Assembly: GCA_041071465.1 (NCBI GenBank)
Contig: CP163498.1
Location: forward strand, 3,366,001-3,430,000
Length of the DNA stretch: 64,000 bases
Direction of reading: 5' to 3'
DNA from: Pseudomonas putida
GTDB taxonomy: Bacteria; Pseudomonadota; Gammaproteobacteria; Pseudomonadales; Pseudomonadaceae
The translations under genes were made by a program, and so were the position numbers. This document shows, in pieces, positions 48,473-60,080 of the stretch. The notes beneath the pieces were generated by a model. The model was not told the origin of the DNA and ran no database searches. It was given only the letters and a program-made list of their open reading frames with translations. Each line of letters begins with the position of its first letter. Within the stretch, counting starts at the first letter, position 1.

Positions 48473-49189
48473 GTGACACCCGCCATGCCTGACCAGGGCG
48501 CCGCCGGCATTGCCACCGCCGTCGCCGAAAGCGTGCAATACCAAGGGCGCAAGACTGCCCGCCAAGGCAGCGAACAGCGTCGCCAGCTGATCCTCGACGC
48601 CGCCATGCGCATCGTCGTGCGCGATGGTGTACGCGGCGTGCGCCACCGCGCAGTGGCCGCCGAGGCTGGTGTGCCATTGTCGGCCACCACCTACTACTTC
48701 AAGGACATCGAGGACCTGCTCACCGATACCTTCGCCCAGTACGTCGAGCGGAGCGCGGCCTACATGGCCAAGCTGTGGGCCAACACCGAGGTGGTGTTGC
48801 GCCAGTTGCTGGCCCAGGGCGATGGCAGCCAGCAGGCACGGGCGCGGTTGGCCGACGAAGTGGCGCGCATGACCGCTGACTATGTGCAGCGGCAACTGCT
48901 GAACCGCCGTGACTTCCTGATGGCCGAGCAGGCCTTCCGCCAGGAGGCGCTGCTTTGCCCGCGCCTGGCCGAGCTGGTGTGCGCCCATGAGCAGATCCTG
49001 TTGCACGGCACCCGGCAATTGCTGCAGGTAGTGGGTTCGCGGCAACCGGAACAGGACGCCCAGATGTTGACGGCGATTATCGAGCAGATGGAATATCAGG
49101 GCCTGCTCAAGGATGCGAATGCGCAAGCCGATGGGCAGATGCTCGCTATGCTTACCCGATACCTGCAGCTTGTGCTGGCATCGGCCTGA
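48473..49189 (+). CDS. TetR/AcrR family transcriptional regulator
   Basis: A 238-residue repressor-type protein. An N-terminal extension (about 1-33) precedes the helix-turn-helix (about 34-80; LILDAAMRIVVRDGVRGVRH, AVAAEAGVPLSATTYYFKD). The C-terminal ligand domain is diverse and gives no clue to the inducer. The GTG at 48473 has GAGGT 7 bases before it; an ATG at 48485 is possible. It begins a run of five closely spaced plus-strand genes up to 52311, so it may control them. Confidence 0.87.
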   Translation: MTPAMPDQGAAGIATAVAESVQYQGRKTARQGSEQRRQLILDAAMRIVVRDGVRGVRHRAVAAEAGVPLSATTYYFKDIEDLLTDTFAQYVERSAAYMAKLWANTEVVLRQLLAQGDGSQQARARLADEVARMTADYVQRQLLNRRDFLMAEQAFRQEALLCPRLAELVCAHEQILLHGTRQLLQVVGSRQPEQDAQMLTAIIEQMEYQGLLKDANAQADGQMLAMLTRYLQLVLASA

Positions 49190-49218
49190 GCCGAGATCGA
49201 CTTTTCAAGGAGAACCTG

Positions 49219-49766
49219 ATGAAAGCCTGGCGTGTGGTGTTGTTGACTCTGTCATTCCTGCTGCTGGGCGGTTGTCTGGTGACCTTCCATGAGCCATTGC
49301 CCAGCAACCAGGCGGCGCCCAAGGCCCTGCTCGGCAAGTGGAGCAGCAAGGACGCCTGGGCGAGCCGCTGAAGCTGACCATCAGCCGCAGCGGTGGCGAT
49401 GCCTACAAGGCAGTGGCCACGGCCAAGGGCAAGGCCCCTGAAGAATACGTGTTCACTGTGTCGCGCCACGGCAACCGCTGGTACCTGTCGGCTGGTGTGC
49501 CCAAGCGCCTGGGTGGCAACTTCCTGATTGGCGGTTTCGACATCGTCGATGGCAAGGAACTGGTGGTCTACAACCTGGATGTCGAGCAGGTGCAGCAGGC
49601 GGTGGACAAGAAAGAACTGACCGGGCGTAGCACCGAGGTGCCAGAAGACAACGGCGATGGCGTGTTGATCGACAGCCCGTCGGCGCGGGTGCTGGCGTAT
49701 CTGGACGACCCGGCCAACTCCGACCTGTTCGTCGAGGTGGCGCGGTTCCAGCGCTCCGGCAAATGA
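49219..49766 (+). pseudogene. Uncharacterised lipoprotein, frameshifted
   Basis: ATG 49219, with AAGGAG 6 bases upstream, starts a lipoprotein signal peptide (about 1-18) with lipobox LLLGGC. The frame stops at 49369-49371, but the neighbouring frame continues without a break (GEPLKLTISRSGGDAYKAVA onward) to 49766. One G is missing at the GGG of 49358-49360; restoring it gives 182 residues. The mature part looks like a beta-rich periplasmic domain with no family that I recognise. Since both halves are well conserved in style and codon use, a read error is likely. Confidence 0.8.
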
Positions 49767-49817
49767 CCGTGTTGGCTTCCTCGCGGGCAGGTTTCTTGTA
49801 CTAGAAAGGAGTCCCCG

Positions 49818-51095
49818 GTGGACGAATACCAGCAAACCATCCGCGCCCTGTCCGACCGCATCGTCGCGGCGCAGACCCCGATCCGGGTCCTGGACGCGGT
49901 GAAGTGGGACGACAACATTCGCCAGGGCTTCCTCAAGGCCAAGGGCAAGGAGCCGCCGGCGGTTGACCGCGCCTACTACCAGTCGCGCCCGCTGTCGTTC
50001 GACTCCAGCGCGGTCAAGGCCGAGTTTCAGGGCATCGAGCGCGACATCATTCGCCAGCTCGGCCAGTTCAACCCGGTTGGCCAGATCATGAAGCGCATGT
50101 GCCGCGAGTACCGCATGGTCGTGCGCATGCTCGAAGCGCGCGGCACCGAGGACTTCGGGTTGATCTCCCAGGAGCTGTACGGCGCGGCCTCGGATGCCTT
50201 CCACGCCGGTGACCCGACCCTGGCCGACCTCGGCATGATGTTCTCAGACTACCTGAACAACATTGACGGCCGTGGCGACCTCAAGGACGAACCCAAGAAT
50301 CTGACGGCCAAGGAGGCCGTGGACATTCTCCAGCGCCGGCTGAACAAGGTGTTCGGCGAGGCCGAGGAAACCATTCGCGTATTCGAGTCTGACGGCATCG
50401 TCGCCGATGCTGCGGCCGGTGCCGACTACATCAAGGTGCGCGCCGACGCCATGTTCAACGTCCGCGACGTGCGCGCCCTGGAGGTGCACGAAGGGCTGGT
50501 GCACGTGGGCACCACACTGAATGGCCAGAACCAGCCTATCTGTACCTTTCTGGCCAAGGGCCCGCCCTCGTCGACGGTGACCCAGGAAGGCCTGGCCATC
50601 CTCATGGAAGTGATCGCCTTTGCGTCCTACCCCAGCCGCTTGCGCAAGCTCACCAACCGCACCCGCGCGATCCACATGGTCGAGGAGGGCGCCGATTTCC
50701 TCCAGGTGTTCAACTTCTTCCGCGAGCAGGGCTTCGAGATGGCGCAGAGCTACAGCAACGCCAGCCGGGTGTTCCGCGGCTCGGTGCCCAATGGCCTGCC
50801 ATTCACCAAGGACTTGTCCTATCTCAAGGGCTTCATCATGGTTTACAACTACATTCAGTTGGCCGTGAAGAAGGGCAAGCTCGAACAGATCCCGTTGCTG
50901 TTCTGTGGCAAGACCACCCTGGAAGACATGCGCACCCTGCGTCAGCTGGTCGAGGAGGGTTTGGTCGAGCCACCCAAGTACCTGCCCGAACAGTTCCGCG
51001 ACCTTAACGCGCTGTCGGCCTGGATGTGCTTCTCCAACTTCCTCAACCACCTGAGCCTGGATCGTATTGAAGCCGACTACGCGAACATTCTCTGA
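49818..51095 (+). CDS. DUF1704 (QEGLA-motif) putative metallopeptidase
   Basis: A 425-residue protein of the DUF1704/TIGR02421 family, named in databases as flavohemoglobin expression-modulating QEGLA motif protein. It contains HEGLVH (H224, E225, H229), an HExxxH zinc-type motif, and TQEGLA with E257 as a possible third ligand. Eukaryotic members of DUF1704 (MATCAP/KIAA0895 type) are carboxypeptidases of tubulin, so a peptidase role is a reasonable inference; the older flavohaemoglobin link is weak. The start is a GTG at 49818 with AAAGGAG 7 bases before it. No signal peptide is visible, so it is probably cytoplasmic. It sits between two lipoprotein genes. Confidence 0.85.
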   Translation: MDEYQQTIRALSDRIVAAQTPIRVLDAVKWDDNIRQGFLKAKGKEPPAVDRAYYQSRPLSFDSSAVKAEFQGIERDIIRQLGQFNPVGQIMKRMCREYRMVVRMLEARGTEDFGLISQELYGAASDAFHAGDPTLADLGMMFSDYLNNIDGRGDLKDEPKNLTAKEAVDILQRRLNKVFGEAEETIRVFESDGIVADAAAGADYIKVRADAMFNVRDVRALEVHEGLVHVGTTLNGQNQPICTFLAKGPPSSTVTQEGLAILMEVIAFASYPSRLRKLTNRTRAIHMVEEGADFLQVFNFFREQGFEMAQSYSNASRVFRGSVPNGLPFTKDLSYLKGFIMVYNYIQLAVKKGKLEQIPLLFCGKTTLEDMRTLRQLVEEGLVEPPKYLPEQFRDLNALSAWMCFSNFLNHLSLDRIEADYANIL

Positions 51096-51988
51096 GTGCT
51101 GCCGCCTGCTGGCCCTGGGCTTGGTTCTGCTGGGGCTTGGCGGCTGCAGCAGCCTGCTGTTCTACCCCGAGCGTGGCCAGGCCTTCACCCCTGAGCGGGC
51201 CAAGCTGGCGTATCGCGATGTCACCCTGAACACTGCTGATGGCCTGCGCCTGCACGGCTGGTGGCTGCCGGCCAAGGCCGGGTCGATGTCAAAGGCACGG
51301 TGCTGCACCTGCATGGAAACGGCGGCAACCTGCCTGGACACCTGGGGGGAGCTACTGGCTGCCGGAGCAGGGTTACCAGGTGTTGATGATCGATTATCGC
51401 GGCTACGGCTTGTCCCAGGGCCAGCCGAGCCTGCCGGACGTGTACCAGGACATTGCCGCCGCCATGGTTTGGCTGGACCAGGCACCCGAGGTAAAGGGCA
51501 AGCCACTGGTGCTGCTGGGGCAGAGCCTGGGTGGCGCCATGGCCATTCATTATCTGGCGGCCCACCCTGAGCAGCGCCAGCGCTTCAGCGCGCTGGTGTT
51601 CGATGGCGTGCCGGCCAGTTACCGCGAGGTGGGGCGCTATGCCCTCAGCACCTCGTGGATGACTTGGCCGCTGCAGGTGCCGCTGTCGTGGCTGGTGCCG
51701 GACGGCGACAGCGCGATCCGTTCGATCGAGCAGCTGAGCAGCCCGCCCAAACTGTTCTTCCACAGCATCGACGACAACCTGGTGCCGATGGACAACGGCA
51801 TTCGCCTGTACCAGCACGCACCAGCACCAAGGGTGCTGCAACTGACCCGAGGCGGCCATGTACAGACCTTCGCTGACCCGACCTGGCGCCAGGTGATGCT
51901 GCGTTTCCTTGATGATCCCAGCCATTTCAACGGCCTGCGGCGGCTTGCCGAAGTGCCCAATTTCCCTGACGAGAAGAACAAGCAATGA
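51067..51988 (+). pseudogene. Alpha/beta hydrolase lipoprotein, frameshifted twice
   Basis: A TTG at 51067, overlapping the DUF1704 gene end, begins a lipoprotein signal with lipobox LGGC (C27). The reading frame changes twice: one base is missing near 51280-51282 (after WWLPAKAG) and one between about 51330 and 51349. With both restored it gives 307 residues: GTVLHLHGNGGN oxyanion region, VLMIDYRGYGLSQG, nucleophile elbow GQSLGG, Asp in HSIDDNLVPM and His in RGGHVQTF. The family is the lipid-anchored alpha/beta hydrolases (BEM46/YfhR-like). The start codon is uncertain. The intact catalytic residues suggest the gene is functional and the sequence has errors. Confidence 0.8.
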
Positions 51989-52311
51989 GTGAAGAACGCA
52001 ACGCCATCCCGCTGATCCTGACCGGCATCGGTAGCATCATCGTGACGGTGGGGGCTTTGTGGTACTACGGTTACCTGCATTTCGCCAAACCCGAGGATGC
52101 CCTGTTGCTGCAGGACTTCACCATGCTCAAGACCATCCCCGGCGAAGACTACAAGGTGTCGCTGGACCCGGCGGCGCAGGTGGCCCAGTGTGTGGACGGC
52201 GTGCTGGTGCTGTTCGACACCCAGCAAAAAGGCCTGACCGGCGTGCTGGTGGACAACCGCAAGCGCGCCGTGCGTTGCATGGGCGAGGAAACCCCACAGC
52301 AGGTGCAGTGA
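51985..52311 (+). CDS. Hypothetical single-pass membrane protein
   Basis: A 108-residue protein with one N-terminal membrane helix (IPLILTGIGSIIVTVGALWYY, about 8-28) and a small C-terminal domain rich in D and G, with two cysteines (AQCVDG and VRCMGE). Its ATG overlaps the hydrolase stop (ATGA), so the two are translationally coupled. I do not recognise a named family. Confidence 0.75.
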   Translation: MSEERNAIPLILTGIGSIIVTVGALWYYGYLHFAKPEDALLLQDFTMLKTIPGEDYKVSLDPAAQVAQCVDGVLVLFDTQQKGLTGVLVDNRKRAVRCMGEETPQQVQ

Positions 52312-52333
52312 TGTTGCCTGTATCGGCCCCGTA

Positions 52334-52347
52334 GCGGGCGTGCCCGC
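52334..52347. repeat. Partial REP core
   Basis: GCGGGC-GT-GCCCGC hairpin with the CCCGTAGC and GAGAGGTCGG flanks typical of degenerate P. putida REPs, at the 3' end of the plus-strand cluster. Confidence 0.55.
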
Positions 52348-52370
52348 GAGAGGTCGGAACAGGCAAAAGA

Positions 52371-52395
52371 AAGCCCCGCGTCGATCGCGGGGCTT
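52371..52395 (-). terminator. Terminator of the lptF-like transcript
   Basis: Stem AAGCCCCGCG (52371-52380) / CGCGGGGCTT (52386-52395), loop TCGAT; on the minus strand a TTTCTTTTG run follows. Confidence 0.85.
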
Positions 52396-52415
52396 GTCAT
52401 TTCAGCTGGCCAGTC

Positions 52416-53207
52416 TTACTGCTGGGCCTGACTCACCGTACGCGGTGCCACCGGCTGGTTGTCGTTGGAGATGGTCACCTCCACCCGACGGTTTTGCGCC
52501 CGCCCCGAGTTGCTGCCGTTGTCCGCTACCGGGTACTCCTTGCCATAACCCTGGGACACGATGCGTGCAGGGTCCACGCCGGCGCGCACCAGTGCCATGC
52601 GCACGGAGCCTGCGCGGCGTTCGGACAGGCTCTGGTTGTAGTTGGCCGAGCCGACACTGTCGGTGTAGCCCTCGACAATCACCTTGCGCTCCGGGTTTTC
52701 CTGGAGGAACTGGGCCAGCTTGGTGATGTTCGGGTAGGCGTTGCTCTTGAGTTCGGCTTTGTTGAAGTCGAACAGCACGTCGCCGAAGGTCACCAGCGTA
52801 CCGCGGTCGGTCTGCTTGGCATTGAGGCTGTCCTGCAGCTTGGCGATCTGCGCGTCGCGGGCATCCAGCTTGGCCTGGGCACGCTGGGCCGAGGCATTTT
52901 TCAGCTCGCCTTCGGCGGTGCGCAGGGCAATGGTCTGTTTCGCCACTTCAATACGTTGGTTGGTCAGGTAGGCGAGCTGGTCGACCTGCTTCTGGTCTTC
53001 ACGGTCCATGTAGGCCTTGTCGGCCTTGTTCAGCCAGTCCTGGGCGTCCTTGGTCTCCAGGGCCGCGACCTTGCTCGATTGCGGGTCGCTCTGCAGCGAG
53101 GAGAAATTGGTGCGGGCCGCTTCCAGGTTGGCATTCGGGTCGTGCGAGCAGGCAGCGAGACCGACGCTCAGGGCCAGCAGGGCGGGAATCATGACGTGTT
53201 TGCGCAT
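52416..53207 (-). CDS. lptF: OmpA-family outer-membrane lipoprotein (LptF, lipotoxin F-like)
   Basis: A 263-residue lipoprotein with lipobox LAAC (C20) after a signal MRKHVMIPALLALSVGLAAC. A coiled-coil region (about 30-135; many Q/A/D/K, with LDARDAQIAKLQDSLNAKQ) precedes an OmpA peptidoglycan-binding domain (about 140-250; VEGYTDSVGSANYNQSLSERR and GRAQNRRVEV). Length and order match P. aeruginosa LptF, a stress-induced lipoprotein; this is distinct from the LPS-export protein of the same symbol. ATG 53207 fits AAGGA at 8 bases. It follows the DUF4398 gene on the same strand. Confidence 0.88.
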   Translation of the reverse strand: MRKHVMIPALLALSVGLAACSHDPNANLEAARTNFSSLQSDPQSSKVAALETKDAQDWLNKADKAYMDREDQKQVDQLAYLTNQRIEVAKQTIALRTAEGELKNASAQRAQAKLDARDAQIAKLQDSLNAKQTDRGTLVTFGDVLFDFNKAELKSNAYPNITKLAQFLQENPERKVIVEGYTDSVGSANYNQSLSERRAGSVRMALVRAGVDPARIVSQGYGKEYPVADNGSNSGRAQNRRVEVTISNDNQPVAPRTVSQAQQ

Positions 53208-53257
53208 AGTGTTCATCCTTTGATCGTGTGCGAAGGCTAAGGTTGGCGGGGCAGGGC

Positions 53258-53656
53258 TCACTGAGCGCTGCGCAGGCCTTCCTCACGTACGTCCTGAATG
53301 CCCTGGCGGGCATCCTGCACGGCCTTCTGGGCCTTGGCCGCCTGGGCCTTGCGTTCGGCGAGGCGTGCGTCCCACTCGGCCTGTTGGGCCAGGCGCTTGG
53401 CCTCGTCGTACTTCTTGTCATGCATGGCGATCTCGGCCTGCTTGAACTTGTCCTGGGCCGCTTTCATTTCCACGGCGGCAAACTCGGTACCGCCAGCACT
53501 GACGGCGGAGTTCACAGCAGACTGGGTAACGGCATACTGCTCGGTGGGTGGGTTGCCCGCACAGCCGGCCAGGACCAGGCTACTGCCGAGGGCCAGCGCG
53601 GCCAGCTTGAACCCGCGCACATGAGTGGATGACAGTTTGCGGGTGCGGGTCTTCAT
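53258..53656 (-). CDS. DUF4398 domain lipoprotein
   Basis: A 132-residue lipoprotein with lipobox LVLAGC (C32). The mature protein is helical and rich in A/K/Q/E (KAAQDKFKQAEIAMHDKKYD; AQQAEWDARLAERKAQAAKA), typical of DUF4398. It should be anchored in the outer membrane and lies 50 bases before lptF in the same operon. ATG 53656 has GGAG nearby; longer in-frame starts (53671) are possible. Confidence 0.83.
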   Translation of the reverse strand: MKTRTRKLSSTHVRGFKLAALALGSSLVLAGCAGNPPTEQYAVTQSAVNSAVSAGGTEFAAVEMKAAQDKFKQAEIAMHDKKYDEAKRLAQQAEWDARLAERKAQAAKAQKAVQDARQGIQDVREEGLRSAQ

Positions 53657-53795
53657 GATGGTCAGCTCCATTGGATCACTCCTGATAACGACGATGTCCG
53701 TAGCAGTCCATCGCTCAATCCCTGACAAAACCGCGCGCTTCAGCTCAACGGTGCACGAGGGCAGTGTGCAGGGTTTTAGCGTGATGGCTATTGGC

Positions 53796-53823
53796 TCCGA
53801 CTCGACCGTTTTTCGAATGGTTC
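53796..53823 (-). promoter_or_regulatory. Candidate AlgU (sigma-22)-type promoter of the DUF4398-lptF operon
   Basis: On the minus strand GAACCA (-35, 53823-53818) and TCGGA (-10, 53800-53796) are 17 bases apart, near the GAACTT-N16/17-TCTGA consensus. AlgU control of lptF is known in P. aeruginosa; this match is imperfect. Confidence 0.35.
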
Positions 53824-53907
53824 AGAAAAAAATGCGCTGCGAGCGGATTTTTTTCTGACTGATTGGTCAGCGAGGATTTGCTGGAACTTTCTCGGCCGAG
53901 GGCGGTA

Positions 53908-53932
53908 TTCCGGGCCTTTCAGGGGCCCGGAA
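53908..53932 (-). terminator. Hairpin after the 53946-54290 gene
   Basis: Perfect 9-bp arms TTCCGGGCC (53908-53916) and GGCCCGGAA (53924-53932) just downstream of the minus-strand stop; no strong T-run. Confidence 0.55.
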
Positions 53933-53945
53933 CATGGAGGGCAGG

Positions 53946-54290
53946 CTATTTTTCGTTATCGACGGCAGTGTTGCTCAAGCTGTGCAGGTGCTGGCGCGAC
54001 AGGGTGAGAAAGCGTGGAGTAGGGCCGACATCCTCGTACAGCGGGTCGCCTTCTTCATCGGTGGCGATGACCTGCCGGCCCTGCACATAGGGGAAGCTGG
54101 CTTCAAGTTCTTCGAGGGCGGCGGCGACCAGTTCGCCGAGCAGTTCTTCGGCGGTGCGCTTGGGGTACATGTCGATCAGCGCGGCCAGGCGCGCCTCGGA
54201 CTCCAGGTCCAGATGCAAGACATGCCCTGTGCGACTGAGCGTGCCAGCGGCATTCTGTTCCCAGTGCTGGGCGAGTTCACGGATTTTCAT
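53946..54290 (-). CDS. Conserved hypothetical protein
   Basis: A 114-residue soluble, acidic protein with a helical region (about 28-64, SEARLAALIDMYPKRTAEEL). SD GAGG lies 7 bases before the ATG. I do not recognise a validated family; similar proteins in Pseudomonas are sometimes labelled as pilus-related, which the sequence itself does not show. It is divergent from ppc. Confidence 0.7.
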   Translation of the reverse strand: MKIRELAQHWEQNAAGTLSRTGHVLHLDLESEARLAALIDMYPKRTAEELLGELVAAALEELEASFPYVQGRQVIATDEEGDPLYEDVGPTPRFLTLSRQHLHSLSNTAVDNEK

Positions 54291-54455
54291 GATGACCTCT
54301 GGTTACGCCTGCTAAGGCTGCATGGCATGGGAGTGCTGTGCTTTCACTTTAGTTTGCTTTGACCGATCACGGCTTGCCATGGCTGCGCGGCAAGGGGCAC
54401 TCTTTGACAGAGCTGTGTACAGGAGTGCGCCAGAGCCGCGCCAAAGAGAGGGCCA

Positions 54456-57991
<3,536 letters not shown>

Positions 57992-58009
57992 TCCTGGATT
58001 GACGCACAT

Positions 58010-58042
58010 CGACAACGGCCCGCTTGCGGGCCGTTGTCGTTT
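58010..58042 (+). terminator. Terminator after adk
   Basis: 13-bp perfect arms CGACAACGGCCCG (58010-58022) and CGGGCCGTTGTCG (58027-58039) with loop CTTG, followed by TTTA. The following TATACT (58042-58047) may be the tsaB -10 box. Confidence 0.85.
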
Positions 58043-58082
58043 ATACTGCCGCTCTTTTCATTCGCACCTGGATACCCGTTCG

Positions 58083-58757
58083 ATGACCACCCTGCTGGCC
58101 CTGGATACCGCCACCGAAGCCTGTTCCGTCGCGCTGCTGCATGACGGCAAGGTAACCAGCCATTACGAGGTGATCCCGCGCATGCATGCCCAGAAGCTGC
58201 TGCCGATGATCAAGCAACTGCTGGCCGAATCTGGCGTGGCATTGAATGCGTTGGATGCCATTGCCTTCGGCCGTGGCCCAGGTGCGTTCACCGGTGTGCG
58301 CATCGCCATCGGCGTGGTCCAGGGCCTGGCCTTTGCCCTCGAGCGCCCGGTGCTGCCGGTGTCCAACCTGGCCGCACTGGCCCAGGGTGCGTTGCGCGAG
58401 CAGGGCGTGCAGCAGGTGGCGGCTGCCATTGATGCGCGCATGGATGAAGTGTACTGGGGCTGCTACCAGGCTACGGCGGGCGAAATGCGCCTGGTCGGCC
58501 GTGAGGCGGTATTGCCGCCTGAGCAGGTGGCTCTGCCGGCGGGCAGCAATGGCGAGTGGTTCGGTGCCGGCACCGGGTGGGGCTACGCAGAGCGGCTGGC
58601 GGTGCAGGTGGCGGCCAGCAACCCTGGCGCGTTGCCCAATGCCCTGGACGTGCTCAGCCTGGCGACCTTTGCCTGGGCACGTGGCGAGGCAATCGTCGCC
58701 GAGCAGGCGCAACCGGTGTATCTGCGCGATAATGTAGCTACGCCCAAGAAGCACTGA
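58083..58757 (+). CDS. tsaB: tRNA threonylcarbamoyladenosine biosynthesis protein TsaB
   Basis: A 224-residue ASKHA-fold protein that partners TsaD in making t6A37 in tRNA. LLALDTATEACSVALL, HAQKLLPMI and the GRGPGAFTGVRIAIG segment are typical. Its ATG has weak SD. Confidence 0.95.
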   Translation: MTTLLALDTATEACSVALLHDGKVTSHYEVIPRMHAQKLLPMIKQLLAESGVALNALDAIAFGRGPGAFTGVRIAIGVVQGLAFALERPVLPVSNLAALAQGALREQGVQQVAAAIDARMDEVYWGCYQATAGEMRLVGREAVLPPEQVALPAGSNGEWFGAGTGWGYAERLAVQVAASNPGALPNALDVLSLATFAWARGEAIVAEQAQPVYLRDNVATPKKH

Positions 58758-58888
58758 GTGCTGTTCGTCGGTTATCGCCGATCACGCTAAAACCTTTTGT
58801 GCGATCTGTGGTCCAGTTATCACTCAAGCATTAGCGACGGAACTCTGATGCTGCTAAATTGCCATCATTGGTCCTGAGTGCTCATGCC

Positions 58889-59179
58889 ATGCGTATCGAC
58901 GGTTTCTCCTCGCAGTCCTATCCGGTCAAGCGCGCCCCGCGCAAGGCAGCGGTGCGTGACGAGGCCATCGACGATGCCGAGGTGGTCGAGGAGGCCGAAA
59001 CCGCCCCGCAGGAAGCCACCGCCCGCCGCCGCAGCGGTGGCCTGCCAGCCCGCCAGCAGGACATGGTCTTCCCCCGCGCCCGTGACCGCCGCACTGCCAC
59101 CGCGCTGGCCAGCTACCTGAGCACCGCCGGTTTTAACGACTGGGACATGGAAGTACTGGGGCTCGACCTGTACATTTAG
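58889..59179 (+). CDS. Conserved hypothetical protein, low-complexity N-terminus
   Basis: A 96-residue soluble protein. The first 60 residues are charged and low-complexity (EAIDDAEVVEEAETAPQEAT; RRRSGG), likely disordered; the C-terminal part (RTATALASYLSTAGFNDWDM, ending LDLYI) looks folded. Its stop is 3 bases before the DUF72 gene, so they are co-transcribed. ATG 58889 was chosen because the upstream part has no SD. Function unknown. Confidence 0.7.
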   Translation: MRIDGFSSQSYPVKRAPRKAAVRDEAIDDAEVVEEAETAPQEATARRRSGGLPARQQDMVFPRARDRRTATALASYLSTAGFNDWDMEVLGLDLYI

Positions 59180-59182
59180 TGG

Positions 59183-60052
59183 ATGAGTCCATCCCCACTG
59201 CCTTACTTTCTCGGTTGCCCGTCATGGAGCGAAAACGCCTGGCGCGACTACCTGTACCCCGCCGACGCCAGCAGCAATGAAATGCTTGGCTTCTACAGCC
59301 AGGTGTTCAACGCCGTCGAAGGCAACACCACCTTCTACGCACGCCCCGCCCCCGGCACCATTGCCCGCTGGGCGCAGGTGATGCCCGCGCACTTTCGCTT
59401 TACCGCCAAGTTTCCAAGGGACGTCAGCCACGAGGGCGACCTGCGCGATCAGCTTGAGCCTGCCTTCGATTTCACCCGGCTGATGGCCCCGCTGGGCCAG
59501 CGCGTATCGCCCTACTGGCTGCAGCTTCCGGCTCAGTTCGGCCCTGCACGCCTGGGCGAGCTATGCCACTTCCTCGATGAAATTGCCGTGCCAGTGGCGG
59601 TGGAAGTGCGCAACCAGGCCTTTTTCGCCAAGGGGGAGGAAGAGCGGCTGCTCAACCGCTTGCTGCACGAACGTGGCGTCGAACGTATCTGCCTTGACCC
59701 GCGTGCGCTGTTCAGTTGCACCTCCCGCGACCCTGCCGTGCTGCATGCGCAGTCCAAGAAGCCCAAGGTGCCGCCACGGCCGGCCGCCTTCAGCCAGCAT
59801 CCGCAGGTGCGCTTCATTGGCCATCCCGAACTGCAGGCCAACGAAACCTTCCTTACGCCCTGGGTAGACAAGGTTGCTGGCTGGATCGAGGAGGGCCGCA
59901 ACCCGTACATCTTCCTGCACACATCGGACAACCGCTTGGCAGCCGCCTTGGCTCAGCGCTTTCACCAGCGGCTGATGGCACGCCTGCCGGGCCTTGCACC
60001 TTTGCCGGAATTGCCCCGCGCGCCCGAGGTCGAACAACTGGGGCTACTCTGA
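59183..60052 (+). CDS. DUF72 domain protein (YecE-like)
   Basis: A 289-residue protein with the DUF72 TIM-barrel signature: FLGCPSWSENAW at the N-terminus, FNAVEGNTTFYARP, RFTAKFPRDVSHE and a late NPYIFLHTSDN. Function is not established; the YecE group is widespread in bacteria. It starts 3 bases after the preceding hypothetical gene. Confidence 0.87.
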   Translation: MSPSPLPYFLGCPSWSENAWRDYLYPADASSNEMLGFYSQVFNAVEGNTTFYARPAPGTIARWAQVMPAHFRFTAKFPRDVSHEGDLRDQLEPAFDFTRLMAPLGQRVSPYWLQLPAQFGPARLGELCHFLDEIAVPVAVEVRNQAFFAKGEEERLLNRLLHERGVERICLDPRALFSCTSRDPAVLHAQSKKPKVPPRPAAFSQHPQVRFIGHPELQANETFLTPWVDKVAGWIEEGRNPYIFLHTSDNRLAAALAQRFHQRLMARLPGLAPLPELPRAPEVEQLGLL

Positions 60053-60080
60053 CCTTTCCCTGACTGCCGGAGGTTGAACC

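Noticed and set aside
45686-49126. A minus-strand open frame of more than 1100 codons opposite prfB, lysS and the TetR gene
   Set aside because: It is the antisense of three well-supported genes, caused by high-GC codon bias; no SD, no known domain.
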